Below, piece by piece: positions 1 through 13,000 of a stretch of 64,000 bases of DNA (position 1 is the stretch's first letter; each line of letters starts with the position of its first letter). Made by a program: the position numbers and the translations under genes. The stretch is from Lepisosteus oculatus (lineage: Eukaryota; Chordata; Actinopteri; Semionotiformes; Lepisosteidae), in NCBI RefSeq assembly GCF_040954835.1, contig NC_090706.1, positions 29,583,148 through 29,647,147 of the forward strand. Reading direction: 5' to 3'. The notes below the pieces were generated by a model, which made no database searches, had not been told where the DNA came from, and worked only from the letters and a program-made list of their open reading frames with translations.

Positions 1-45
1 GTCAGGGTTGGAACCTTCTGATCCTTCTCTTTTACCTTTTGCCAG

Positions 46-3000
46 AGTATGAAACCAGAGCTGAGCTATCTGGCTCACAACCTGTGTGAGATCGACAAGT
101 ACCGTGTGGAGACCTGCTGTGTCATCGGTGAGTGTGCTCCAGAGAACACCCAGGGCTGGTCTGGACAGGTGTGAGGGAGAGAGGGCAAGGTTCACTCTAG
201 CCCTGCACACGGGTCTAGGTGGTGGGATTCATTGAGGGTCCTGACAGTGCTCTCTTGCTCTCAGGTAACTACTACAGTCTGCGCTCACAGCATGAGAAGG
301 CTGCGCTGTACTTCCAGAGAGCACTGAAGTTGAACCCACGCTGCTTGGGTGCCTGGACACTCATGGGCCATGAGTACATGGAGATGAAGAACACGTCTGC
401 AGCCATACAGGCCTACAGGTAATACACACCTGGAGTCCAGGTAATACACTACAGCACACCTCTAATACAGGTAATACACACCTGGCGTACAGATAATACA
501 CTATAGCACACCTCTAATACAGGTAATACACACCTGGCGTACAGATAATACCGAACAGCACAACTCTAATACAGGTAATGTACAGATAATACTGTACAGC
601 ACACCTCTAATACAGGTAATACACACCTGCAGTACAGGTAATACTGTACAGCACACCTCTAATACAGGTAATGTACAGATAATACTGTACAGCACACCTC
701 TAATACAGGTAATGTACAGATAATACTGTACAGCACACCTCTAATACAGGTAATACACACCTGGCGTACAGATAATACTGTACAGCACACCTCTAATACA
801 GGTAATACACACCTGGCGTACAGATAATACTGAACAGCACACCTCTAATACAGGTAATACACACCTGGCGTACAGATAATACTGTACAGAACACCTCTAA
901 TAGAGGTAATACGCACCCGGCGTACAGGTAATACTGTACAGCACACCTCTAATACAGGTAATACACACCTGCAGTACAGGTAATACTGTACAGCACACCT
1001 CTAATACAGGTAAGACACACCTGCAGTACAGGTAATACTGTACAGCACAACTCTAATACAGGTAAGACACACCTGCAGTACAGGTAATACTGTACAGCAC
1101 ATCTATAAAACGGACCCACATATCACACATGTTACCTAACAGATAGAACTCTGCACATCTGTGTGGAGTCTGAATGTTCTTCCCATGGTCCCTTGGCTTT
1201 CCTCCAGGTGCTCCCTCAGTCTGAAGGCACGCTTGTAGGTTAATTGGCTTCTTGAAAAATGAGCCCTGGTGTGAGAGTGCACGGGTCTGTGTCTGCGTGT
1301 GCCCTGCGATGGACTGGCGTCCCATCCAGGGTGTTCCCAGGCTTGCTCCCGTTGCCTGCTGGGATAGGCTCCAGCTACCCTGCGACCCGGTGCTGCATGA
1401 GGCGATGAGAAGAGGGGTGGTGGGTGGGTAGCTCCCCTGTTCTGAGGGCGACGCCAGTGCGCACCTGTAACACAGACGTGTTGATTTTTGCAGGCATGCG
1501 ATCGAGGTGAACAAGAGGGATTACCGGGCCTGGTACGGGCTGGGACAGACCTACGAGATCCTCAAGATGCCCTTCTACTGCCTGTACTACTACCGCCGAG
1601 CGCACCAGCTGAGGTCAGTCCGCGCGCCCGTGTGGGCCGGCCGCCCCGCGCCCTGTAACCCCCGCGTCCTGTCACAGTGCGTCTGTCCCGCAGGCCCAAC
1701 GACTCGCGCATGCTGGTGGCGCTGGGGGAGTGCTACGAGAAGCTGGCGCAGCACGTGGAGGCCAAGAAGGTACTGGGCCGTGTGTTCGACCAGGCGGTGG
1801 CGCTGTTCTGGGGTTTAAGGGCAGGAGCGCCGCTCTCTCCAGAGTCAGTGGGACAGCCCTGGGGAGGTCTGTGAGGTCTGTGTCCCAGTGGCATGATGGG
1901 GTGTGCAGGTTTCAGTCTGTGTTTACAGGCAGGAGCGCCTCTCGCTCCAGAGTCAGTGGGACAGCCCTGGGGAGGCCTGTGAGGTCTGTGTCCCAGTGGC
2001 ATGATGGGGTGTGCAGGTTTCAGTCTGTGTTTACAGGCAGGAGCGCCTCTCGCTCCAGAGTCAGTGGGACAGCCCTGGGGAGGCCTGTGAGGTCTGTGTC
2101 CCAGTGGCATGATGGGGTGTACAGGTTTCAGACTGTTTACAGGCAGGAGCGCTGCTCTCTCCAGAGTCAGTGGGACAGCCCTGGGGAGGCCTGTGAGGTC
2201 TGTGTCCCAGTGGCATGATGGGGTGTGCAGGTTTCAGACTGTGTTTACAGGCAGGAGCGCCTCTCGCTCCAGAGTCAGTGGGACAGCCCTGAGGAGGTCT
2301 GTGTCCCAGTGGCATGATGGGGTGTGCAGGTTTCAGACTGTGTTTACAGGCAGGAGCGCTCTCTCCAGAGTCAGTGGGACAGCCCTGGGGAGGTCTGTGA
2401 GGTCCGTGTCCCAGTGGCATGATGGGGTGTGCAGGTTTCAGACTGTTTACAGGCAGGAGCGCCTCTCGCTCCAGAGTCAGTGGGACAGCCCTGGGGAGGT
2501 CCGTGTCCCAGTGGCACGATGGGGTGTCCAGGTTTCAGACTGTGGCTGCAGTCTGGAGCTCATTGCTAGCGGTGGTGGTGACGTGTTTCTGTGCTCTGTG
2601 TGCCAGTGTTACTGGAGGGCGCATTCGGTGGGAGATGTGGAGAGGATGGCCCTGCTCAAGCTGGCTAAGTGAGTACCTGTCCGTCACGCCCGTCTCCGCC
2701 CGTGTCTCCTTGTCGTAGTCTTCGCCTGCACCCTTGTCTCTCTGTCTTCCTGAGCTTTCATTCTGCGTGGTACAGTACATGAGGGGTGTGTCTACTGCAC
2801 ATGTGTGTCAGAGACAAGGGGTTTGTTCCACTGAGCACAGTGTTGCAGTACAGTGTACACTACAGCTGTAGTACAGTGCGGTGTGGTGTGTGCTTGGTAC
2901 AATGTGCAGTGTGTGTGGTACGATGTGCAGTTCAGTGTGTGCGTGTGGTACGATGTGCAGTGTGCGCTACATTGTGGCTTTTTTCAGGCTTCATGAGCAG

Positions 3001-3972
3001 CTGAACGAGTCTGACCAGGCAGCTCAGTGCTACGTCATTTACATCCAGGATATCTTCTCCTGTGGGGTGAGTCTGCGCTGCCTATTTCCTGCACAACTGC
3101 ACATGCTGCATGGTAGGGCATTTGTGCACAGCTGTACAACTGCGCAACCCTACTGAACTAATACACGCCTACTGTACAGTGTAAGCACACAAAGCAATGC
3201 ACATGTTCATTAGATGATCAGATCACAATTGCTGTGAGGACAATGTCCTAACGTGTCACTCCGTATCTCCACTCCGTAGGAGCAGCTGGAGCATGTGGAG
3301 CTGAGCACGGCGTTCAGGTATCTGGGCCAGTACTACTTCAAGAACAAGCGCTACGACGAGGCCTCTCTCTGTGCCCAGCGCTGTTGCGACTACAATGACG
3401 TGAGTCAGCCTGCGACCCGTGTCCTTCCCAGCATTCCTCAAGAGTCGCGCGCAGTGTCCAGTCCATGGGGACTGTGTCAGCAGAATGGACTTAATGGGCA
3501 TCATCCATGTCCATATTGTAATGACCTGCATCTTCCTAGTCTGAAATCTCACATTGCAGCCAGTGTGTCATGATGCCGTGTGATAAATATTCACACTGCG
3601 GCCGGTGTGTGGCGGTGCTGTGTGCTAAATATTTTATACCGCGGCCAGTGTGTCGTGGTGCAGTGTGGTAAATATTGCCTGTTTTGGCAGTAGCTGTGAT
3701 ATTTAAGTAGTTGTTGGCTTCTGGCTGGCTGCTGCTCAGATTAAACTAACGCCCCTTGTCATGTGAGTGCGTGTAATTAACAGCCGTGATGTCGTCTTCC
3801 CCAGGCCCGGGAGGATGGGAAGGCACTCCTGCGCCAGATCTCTCAGGTCAGAGGTCAGGGCGAGGCCGCGTCCTCTGACCTCCCTCTGCCATTTGTCTTC
3901 GGGCCGCTGTCCAACAACAACACCCCTGTTCGAAGAGTGTCTCCCCTTAACCTATCCTCCGTCACCCCCTGA
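46..3972 (+). CDS. CDC23: CDC23 (APC8), anaphase-promoting complex TPR subunit, C-terminal half
   Basis: Eight exons: 46-127, 265-418, 1494-1613, 1694-1769, 2607-2668, 2988-3066, 3280-3399, 3805-3972. They sum to 861 nt (286 codons plus TGA) and all junctions keep phase. The protein begins [20 protein letters not shown] and ends [10 protein letters not shown], and is near-identical to vertebrate CDC23 as I know it. It carries the C-terminal tetratricopeptide repeats, for example [20 protein letters not shown] and [17 protein letters not shown]23 is a scaffold TPR subunit of the APC/C ubiquitin ligase that drives mitotic exit in the nucleus and cytoplasm. The human protein is about 597 aa, so the N-terminal half lies left of the window. 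The tail [15 protein letters not shown] resembles the known mitotically phosphorylated end. Introns 2 and 4 are filled by minisatellites. The gene is convergent with KIF20A. Family identity is certain; exact edges are inferred from splice consensus. Confidence 0.96.
412..1103. repeat. Minisatellite in CDC23 intron 2, built from the 5' splice site
   Basis: About 52-bp units with repeated CAGGTAATACACACCTGG and TACAGATAATACTGTACAGC motifs. The true exon 2 junction TACAG|GTAATACACACCTGG is itself the first unit, so about 15 further CAG|GTAATA donor-like sites follow it. Confidence 0.92.
1815..2541. repeat. 107-108 bp minisatellite in CDC23 intron 4
   Basis: About seven copies of a 107-108 bp unit containing GCATGATGGGGTGTGCAGG and AGAGTCAGTGGGACAGCCCT. 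Several copies carry short deletions. The array starts about 45 bp after the exon 4 donor. Confidence 0.93.
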
Positions 3973-4163
3973 TGGCACGCCGGTATCCTCCGCCTCTCCC
4001 CCACTCCCCCCCCCAGCGGTGCCCCCTGGGGTGCCTGTGATGAGCCAGGCTGTGCCCTTGGTGTGCTTAGGCCCCCTCTTTCCTCCTCATGTGTTTTCTG
4101 CTGTTGTGCTGGTCCTCTGTGGGGGCAGCAGCCAGGCCTACCTGAACAGCCCCCCGTCCTCCC

Positions 4164-4169
4164 AATAAA
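4164..4169 (+). promoter_or_regulatory. CDC23 polyadenylation signal (AATAAA)
   Basis: An AATAAA lies 191 bp after the CDC23 stop codon, which gives a short 3' UTR. It is the first such hexamer downstream of the stop. Confidence 0.6.
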
Positions 4170-4317
4170 GCCCCTCTGGACAGCTGTGGCGCTGGGGGCC
4201 GGCGCTTTCACTGGCTTCTCCCAGCTTTTACCAAGAAGAGTGCAGCCACTCACAACTGCAACAGCCTGGTGTGCTTCTGTCCCTGAACTCCTGATCCTCT
4301 GAGGCACTCCTTCCTTC

Positions 4318-4572
4318 AGGCCAGGATCAGAACACAGCCCAGATCTCCCACCTGCGGCCAGGACTCAAACAGCCCAGATCTTCCGACTGCTGCCAGACCT
4401 AGAACACAGCCCAGATCTCCAGACTGCTGCCGGGCCTAGAACACAGCCCAGATCTCCCACCTGCGGCCAGGACTCAAACAGCCCAGATCTTCCGGCTGCT
4501 GCCGGGCCTAGAACACAGCCCAGATCTCCAGACTGCGGTTGGGCCTCGAACACAGCCCAGATTTTCGACTGC
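4318..4572. repeat. Short tandem repeat downstream of CDC23
   Basis: About 35-bp imperfect units alternating AACACAGCCCAGATCTCC and CTCAAACAGCCCAGATCTTC with intervening CTGCGGCCAGGA-type spacers. Confidence 0.8.
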
Positions 4573-5248
4573 GGCCTGGATCAGAACACAGACTCGGAGT
4601 GGGGCGGATCTATTTAGGACTTGTAACCTGGGGCTGGAGCCCCTCTGTGCCCATCGACTGCCTACTCTTATTGGTGTAGTGAGGGCTGAATGTTCTGTAA
4701 TTAAACAACCACCGGGCTCCAGCTCACTTCTGTAATTAAGGAGTAGCTGGAGAAAAGACTTGTAATGGGCAGGAGTCCGGGGGCCAAGCTTGACTGCTCC
4801 CAATTTAGTCTGTCCTTGTTCTCACACAGCAGTGCCAATTAACCAGGTAAAGTCATGGGGTCTTCCCATAATCACAGTTCAGTTGTGGACATTAAAAAAT
4901 ATATATTAAGTGGTTTTCTGAATTTCAGGATGTCTGTTTTTTTTTTCTTCTAATATTAACTTTACACCCAAGAGGCACTGGTTGGGGAAACGGGAGATCA
5001 TGACAGAGATAAAAAAGCACCAGCGCTTACTGAGCTGATGTTCAGTGCAGGCTCTGAGATACCAACCCCTGGTGCGGGGTGAGCACCAGTCCCAGCTGCC
5101 AGGAGAATCGGCATGGCTGGGGTGCTGCTGCTCTCCCCGTGCACGAGAATGTGAGTATAAGACACACCCTCCTGCTCACAGGGTGAACGGGGTGTCACAC
5201 TGAGTAACAAAGGCACAACATCAGGGTGAGGGTTTGCACTCTCATTGT
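4573..5248. other. Intergenic spacer between CDC23 and KIF20A
   Basis: No exon, RNA gene or identifiable repeat is seen here. The sequence is unique-looking and AT-rich near 4,880-4,960. Confidence 0.4.
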
Positions 5249-5254
5249 TTTATT
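5249..5254 (-). promoter_or_regulatory. Minus-strand polyA signal, candidate for KIF20A or the orphan exon
   Basis: AATAAA in CCAATAAAACAATGAG on the minus strand, 1.1 kb beyond the KIF20A stop. I saw no nearer minus-strand AATAAA, so KIF20A either has a long 3' UTR or uses a variant hexamer. Confidence 0.4.
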
Positions 5255-5771
5255 GGCAGTTAGAATATTGCACAACGCCGTGAACATGCATAGGAGAACA
5301 GACCACAGCTGGTGCTGCCTCACCCAGCAGGCGAACCAGACACTGGTGTAGACACGTCACACACACACACACGTATACAGAACAGCACAATACTGGTGCA
5401 AAGCATTCACAGACACTGCAGCAACACCAGCCCTCCACCTCCTTAACTCGGGTATGCTAGGCTGCACCAGAACTCTGGACCCACAGAGAAAACAACCTTT
5501 AACTCGGGTATCATTCAAGCTGGTCCGCATTAATATCTTGCCTTCGGTTTGGACACTGATCAATGGTGTCAGATCTCACCCATGTGGAGACCACCATGCT
5601 GGGATACACAGGGCCCAGGTTCACAGACGCAAGCACTAGCTGGTCACCCTGGTGATGTGCTGGGGTCAGCCGGATCTGTCCATTAGTGTTCAGAATCTGC
5701 CCAGTCCCCTTCTCGACAGCAAACCCACATGACTCCCCACCATCCCACAGCTGGAGGGACAAGCATGCCTG
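5249..5771 (-). other. Possible orphan terminal exon with polyA signal
   Basis: On the minus strand a good acceptor (CCCTCTGCAG, ending near 5771) opens an 84-86 codon frame that stops at 5511. It is followed by about 260 bp of UTR-like sequence and AATAAA at 5254-5249. The frame reads CLSLQLWDGGESCGFAVEKG near its start and VVSTWVRSDTIDQCPNRR near its end. An internal GTGAGA donor follows STW. I do not recognise the family; a faint likeness to an avidin-type C-terminus is too weak to use. It lies just downstream of KIF20A, so it may be an alternative KIF20A 3' exon, a relic of another gene, or chance. Confidence 0.35.
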
Positions 5772-5789
5772 CAGAGGGCCACAGTATTA

Positions 5790-6349
5790 AAAAAAAATAC
5801 ATAAAAAACACCAATAAAAAGAGGAGCAGGTACATAAAAACTCCCATAAAAATAAAGCTACAAATGTGATATGAAAGTGTATAAAAGATACTGTCTTACT
5901 AAATTGCAAAGGCTGTGCTCTGTGTAACGAGACCTGCCCACAGAGCTGAATTGTCCAGTCCCTAGCTTGCACACCCCACTGCAGTGCTGTGGTGTTGGAG
6001 ACTGCTCATTTCTGTGCCAGGTTGTATGCTGGCACAGTGCACTCTGGCACAGCTCTGGAGAAGAATCCTGGCTGGTTTCCTCTCCAAATACAAGCAGGGA
6101 TCTTCGGGGGTCCCTGGCCGAAGACGCTCGGTGATCACCAGGCACCTGCGTCTGGGTTAATTAAGCACAGCGAGAGCTGCCTGGCGAGGAAGGGAAGCCA
6201 GAGGAGCCGAAACACAAGCCCCTGCATGCAGGAGGGAACCTGTGGGGCCGGCAGGCACTCGGGCCTCATGGGAGCAGAGAGGTTTGGACTGGCGGGACTG
6301 GTAGAAGAAGGGATCAGAACCAGAACTGGGAGGCGGCCAGCCCGGGCCG
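5790..6349. other. Region just downstream of the KIF20A stop (3' UTR candidate)
   Basis: A-rich from 5790 to 5870, otherwise unique-looking. No coding frame is credible here. It is probably KIF20A 3' UTR or an intron leading to the orphan exon. Confidence 0.35.
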
Positions 6350-6892
6350 TCACAGCTTAAAACGGTACTTGCTGGGGGTGGCCAGGGTGGGCGTCTGCTG
6401 GCGCGAGCGCAGGATGCAGCTGTAGGGCGTGCTGGGGGTTTGGGGTGTGGGGGTGTTGCGCTTGTGGAACAGGCCGTGCAGCAGGGGCCGCTTCTGGGGG
6501 CGCACGTTCTCCAGGTCTGCCACCCCACACCCCCTCCTCTTGCAGGAGCTCGCAGTACCGGAGGCAGCCAGAGGGGGGTAGTGTCCACTGCGCTGGAGCT
6601 CTGCCAGGCTCTCGGCTTTCCTCTTGAGGTCCATCTTGACCAGGAGCATGTTGTTCTGCAGGTCCGCCAGCGTCTGATCCTGCAAAGAGAGATGGGGGAC
6701 AGCAGGTCAGTATGGCACCCAGTACAACACAGTAGAACAGTGTATAGTGGAGAAACACACTCCAGTACAGGACAGTGTCTAGTCCAGTGTGAGAGAGAGA
6801 GACACTCCAGTACAGGACAGTAGGACAGTGTCTAGTCCAGTGTGAGAGAGAGAGACACTCCAGTATGGGACAGTAGGACAGTGTCTAGTCCA

Positions 6893-6969
<77 letters not shown>

Positions 6970-7002
6970 TCCAGTATGGGACAGTAGGACAGTGTCTAGT
7001 CC

Positions 7003-7038
<36 letters not shown>

Positions 7039-10000
7039 TCCAGTATGGGACAGTAGGACAGTGTCTAGTCCAGCCAGGTCAGGGACAGTACCTGTTTGGC
7101 CAAGATGCTGTCGCAGGCCTCCAGTGCGAGTCTCAGCTTCTCTCCAGCCGTGTTGTGGCAGCAGGCTCTCTCTGCGGACTGCAGTCCTGTCCCCAGCGTG
7201 GACAGCTCCTGGCGCAGCAGCCGGACATTCTGCAAGCACAGCACAGCCCACACCTCTCACACAGCTGCCGGACACTGCGGTCAGCACAGCACAGCCCACA
7301 CCTGTCACACCACTGCCGGACACTGCGGTCAGTACAGCACAGTCCACACCTGTCACACCACTGCCGGACACTGCGGTCAGCACACCACTGCCGGACACTG
7401 CGGTCAGTACAGCACAGTCCACACCTGTCACACCACTGCCGGACACTGCGGTCAGTACAGCACAGCCCACAACTCTCACACCGCTGCCGGACACTGCGGT
7501 CAGCACGGCACAGCCCACACCTGTCACACCGCTGCGGTCAGCACTGCACAGTCCACACCGCTGCCGGACACTGCGGTCAGCACAGCCCAGCCCACACCTG
7601 TCACACCGCTGCCGGACACTGCGGTCAGCACAGCCCAGCCCACACCTGTCACACCGCTGCCGGACACTGCGGTCAGCACAGCCCAGCCCACACCTGTCAC
7701 ACCGCTGTGGTCAGCACAGCCCAGCCCACACCTGTCACACCGCTGCCGGACACTGCAGTCAGCACCACACAGCCCACACCCATCACTCACCCATCACTCA
7801 CCCTCTGGCTCTCCTCCAGCTTCCTGTCCACCCTGGAGGTCAGCGTGGTCTCGGTGGGGGCCAGCCGGACCAGGTCGTGGTACTGCTGCAGCTCTGGGGA
7901 GAGAGGGCACACCCGTGGGTCAGTCACCCCGGCGGCCAGGCCGCGGCTCCGAGCCCCCCCGCCGGCTCCCCCCCTCACCCTTCGTCTTCTGCTCCAGCTC
8001 GGCCCGGCTCTGCTCCAGCTCGGCCTGCAGGCGGCGCTGCTCCGGCCCCTGGGAGGCCAGGCGCCGGGAGCGCCGCAGCGCCAGGGGGGGCGGGCTGGGG
8101 GCCGGGGGCTCCTTCCTCTCCGCCTCCTGCAGGGCTGCGGAGATCTCCTCGATCTGCTCGTCCCGCTCCTGAGAGAGAGAGAGAGGGGGTCTCAGCTGTG
8201 CTCCGCTTTCTTCACCGGTCGTCATTCTTTAGACTCCACTGCACCCCCAATCCGGAGAGGGGCCCCCACCGCACCCCCCAATCCGGAGAGCACCAGGTCT
8301 CCCACCACACCCCCAGGCTGGAACCCGGGCTCGGAGAGCTCACCTGGATCTCCCGGCTGTAGTATCTCGTCAGGGACTCCTGCAGGTTCTGGATCTTGTC
8401 CTCGTACTGCTCCTCCAGCAGCTCGCGCTCGCTCTGCAGCGTCTCGCTGTGCGGACAGGGGAGCGTCAGAGTCTCCCCCACTCTCCCTCTCTCCCTGTAC
8501 CCAAAGTCCTCCTCTCTCCTCCCTCTCTCTCTCCCTGTACCCAAAGTCCTCCTCTCTCCTCCCTCTCTCTCTCCCTGTACCCAAAGTCCTCCTCTCTCCT
8601 CCCTCTCTCTCTCCCTCTACCCGAAGTCCTCCTCTCTCCCTCTACCTGAAGTCCTCCTCTCTCCGCCCCCCCTCTCCCCCCTCCCTCAAATCCTCCCTCT
8701 CTCCCTGTACCCAAAGTCCTCCTCTCTCTCTCCCTGTACCCAAAGTCCTCCTCTCTCTCTCCCTCTCTCCCTGTACCCAAAGTCCTCCTCTCTCCTCCCT
8801 CTCCCTCTACCTGAAGTCCTCCTCTCCCCCCCTCCCTCAAATCCTCCCTCTCTCCCTCTACCTGAAGTTCTGCTCTCTCCTCCCTCTCTCTCTCCCTGTA
8901 CCCGAAGTCCTCCCCTCTCCCGGTACCTGAAGTCCTCCTCCCTGCGGTTCAGGAGCTCCATCATCTCGGACACCACCTGCTCCCGGATGTTGGCCTCCAG
9001 CGCAGCCCTCTCTCTCCTCTCGCCCAGCAGCGTCTGCTTCAGCACCTCCACCGCGCGCAGCAGCGCCTGCAGCCCAGGGACAGAGCGTCAGGGAGGGCCT
9101 GCGGATACGCGCCAGCACAGGCGAGGCGGACACTGACCTTCGTGTCGAACATAGCGATCTCCTCCTCCTCCTCCTCCTCCTCCTCGCTCTCCTCTTCCGT
9201 CGCCCCGCCCTCCTCCTCGCACTTGCTCTCATTGATCTTCATCCCGTGCTCCCTCAGCAGCGACTGGATGTAGGCCACTCTGGTCCTGGTGGGGGGGGCG
9301 TGGACAAGCTGGAGGAGAGAAACAAGGTATGTCACACCGCCCCCTGCTGGGCGAGTGGGGAACTACACCGGACCAAAATGAAAAGTCTGACCACGTCTCG
9401 GTTTAGCGGTGCATTGTGGGAAAGAAGGGAGGATGGGAAGGAGCTCATACAAGACGGAAGATGGACGGCCAGACACAAGAGGGACAGACGAGGGAGAGGG
9501 GCTTGAGAGAGGCAGAGGGCGAGCCCCACCTGCGTCGCGATGGCGGAGAACTTCAGCGCCTGCAGCGTCTCGTCGTAGGTGGAGGTGCAGGGGTTGATGT
9601 TGACGATCATGCAGGAGCGCCCGCGGCCGCAGAAGAAGGACTGGAAGACGCGGGTCAGCTTGCTGTCCCGGAACGGGACCACCTTCGGAGGCTTTGACCT
9701 GCAGCAGGCAGAGGCACAGGAGAGAGTCAGCCATCAGCCACACGGGGAGAGACAGAGAGACAGAAAGAGCACACAGGGGCACAGGAGAGAGACAACTGAG
9801 CTCAACAAAGAGCCCTGTGAGCCAGCTGGTTCTGAAGCTCACTGGCCCGAGCCACACCGACACCAGCCAGCCTCAGGACAGCACTGCTAGAGCACCACAA
9901 CTCAACCACATCACAGCACAGGTCAACCAGCAATCTCTCACACACTGGGACGGACACACACACGCAAACTGGAATGCTACAGAACCCTAAATAGACAATA

Positions 10001-13000
10001 CACACTAGCCGAATGTCTAACCAAGATAAATAACAGCAAACAGAAACAGAACCCTCAGGCTCAGTGACCACAGCCTGGCTATAGAAACTGGACACAGGCA
10101 GACCTGACTGTCCAGAGAGGACAGGCTCAGTGACCACAGCCTGGCCATAGAAACTGGACACAGACAGACCTGACTGTCCAGAGAGGACAGTAGATTTTTT
10201 TATGCCAATTGTATTTGTTTTGCTTTGGCAACACTGATTGTGCTCATCAGTCATGCCAATAAAGCACCTTGGATTGAACTGAATAGAGAGGAGGAGGAGG
10301 GACAGGAGAGAGGGGTACCTGTGGGCCTGGTTGTGCCGCAGGGCGGCGATGCAGCGCCCCAGCGTGTGCAGGGAGGTGTTGATGTTGTTGGCCTCCTTCA
10401 TCCTCTCCCCACAGCGCTGCTCCTTACAGCGCTCCGACCCCGCCAGGTCACACAGGGACAGCCTGGGGACAGAGCGGGACAGGTCAGGGTGGGGTGGGAG
10501 TGTGGGACAGATCAGGGCAGGACAGGTCAGGTCAGGGCAGCAGTGTGGGACAGGGCAGGGCGTGACAGGGCGGGCTGGCAGAGTGCGGCGACACCGGCCG
10601 CGATCGCAAGAGAGGAGCGACACTCACTCGCTGATCCGCGCTCCCTGTCCGTCCGGGGCGTCCGGGTTGATGTGCAGGATCCGGATAGAGAAGATGCTGT
10701 GACTGCAGAGGGACAGACAGTCAGTGAGAGAGGCCAGGTGCTGCGCAGTCTAAAACTCCCCCCCGCCGAACACTGGACTAGATCGGGCCGGCTCCCCTAC
10801 TCCCCTCCCCCACACCGGACCAGACCGGGCCGAGCTGAGCCCACTCCCCCCGGACTGGACCGGACCGAGCAGCCTCTTTCTCCCCCTCCCCCACGAGACC
10901 GGGCCGGGCCCCAGTACCTGCGGCTGGAGGCCTGGTTCAGGTGGGTGCTGGCGAAGCTCTGGTTCCTGCGGCCGACCTGCAGCACGCGCCACGCCTCCTC
11001 CGCGCTGCGCACGTTCACCCAGGTCAGGTCTGAGACACACGGACAGAGAGCCAATCAGAGCGCCGGCACGGTGACCATCCACCAATCAGGAGCAGCCTCC
11101 CATCTGCCACGCTGGCACCACATACAGTCAACACAGACACACAGCCTGGCCACTCTGGGCATCGAAAAACACAAAGACCTCAAAAGGCAGCAGGCCATTC
11201 AGCCCATCTAGCAGTTTATCGACAAATCGTAGCTTCATTTCAGCCAGGCTCTTCCTGGAACTCAGTGGTTAGGCCTCAACAGCTGTTCCAGACACCCGCA
11301 GCTCTCTGGGTACAGAGGCTCTTCCTCCTCTCCGTCCTAAACAGACTCCCTCTACTTTTCCAGCAGTGGCTCTTCAGCAGAGCCCCGATCCCTTGCCCTC
11401 CACCTTCTGCGCTCCTCTCGCAAGCTGCCTCTTTACGAAACGCCACCTCTTCCTTCGCCCTGCCCCCCCAAACTGTACATCCACCCTCACCCCCGGAACT
11501 GCGGCACCCTCAGACTGACGCAGGGAGGGCCTTTCCTGCCCCCACCAGGACCAGCTTGCTGCCTGCCCCCCCCCCCCCCCCCAGATCCCAGCTGTCAGTG
11601 CTGCTCAGCGCCCCCGCACCCTTGACGTAGGGGTTCCCGTGGCGGTCGTCGCACAGCCTCAGGGTGGCCCTCTTGCGGAGCTGGCCGGGCGGCGTGTTGA
11701 GCAGGTCGTACAGGAACTCGTTGTAGATCTCGAAGAAGGAGACCCAGATGGAGTAGCGCACGCCCTCGGCACCGGCGCTGCTGTCCAGGGACAGGCCGTC
11801 GAAGTCCAGACAGACGCTGTCCGGCTCTGGAGAGAGGACAGAGTCAGTAAGTGCGGAAAGGGCCATCTGACATGAGGAGCTGCAGCCTGCAGAATTAAGG
11901 GTGGTGCTGTTTCCCTAGTGGGCTAGAAGACACTGAGAAGGTGGGTATCGGTCTGCTCTGGTCAGTGCTGGGAAGGTGGGGGAGACCTCAGAGGAGCACC
12001 AGGTCAGTCAGTGGAACAGTAGGTGGCGCTCTTTGCCCAGTTTGAGCACTGGGGACATTGAGCTGCAAGAGACTTGTACAAGAATCAGAATGACACAAGC
12101 TCCCACTACCGGCTCCCAAACTAAGAGGCACGTCTAAACGAGGGTGCCCATATCCCCCTAACCTGGGCCCTAGGTGCCTTCAGGAGGGGGGTCCCCTCAC
12201 AGAAAATGGGGGTGAGGTCTTTTACCGAGGGGACACAGTGCGTCACTAGGGCTGCCCTCACTCACCGTCCAGCCGGGTGGCACTGCAGCTGTTGGCAGAG
12301 AGGCTAGCGATGCCGCTGTCGTAACTGGTCACCCCTCGAACGCGGGACCGCTGGGGTGTCTGGCATTCATCCTAGGAGGGAAGAGACAGTGTAAGGCCCT
12401 GGCTCGCTCGTGGTATCCACACCCAGGACAGCTGTGAGCACGCCGTGGCAACGGCTCACACCCCATCGTGCCAGTGGGCAGCAAAGCCCACACCCCAGAA
12501 ACCACATGATCCCCGATAGCTCCGCCCATACCCCCCACTTGTTCCACCCAGAACCCCACCCCAGCCACCCACATGCCGCACCCAGAACCCCACCCCTGCC
12601 ACCCACATGCCACACCCCAGAAACCATGTGACCCCGCCCATAGCTCCACCCATACCCCCACTTGTCCCACCCAGAACCCCACCCCTACAACCCACCTGTG
12701 CCACCCGTGTCACGCCTAGAGCCCTGACCCGGTAACCCACTGCCCCACCCCTACTACCCACCTGCCCCCTCCTACTCCCCCTGCGCCCCACCCCCCTCAC
12801 CTCCTGCAGCAGGGCCGCGCGCCTCAGCTCCTCGATCCGCACCTCGGCGCTGTCCAGCCAGCGCACCTGCTGGCACAGGACCGGCTTCAGGTCCAGGGAG
12901 GGGTACAGCCGGCCCTGCAGGCTGCCGAACACGGTCGCCAGGGAGCGGGGCAGCAGCCCGCCGTCGCTGCCCACACCTGGGGGAGGGAGAGAGGCCGTTA

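Noticed and set aside
7061-9136. Overlapping + strand frames of 246-591 codons
   Set aside because: They run antisense through KIF20A exons and two intronic arrays. The minus-strand exons account for the conserved sequence.
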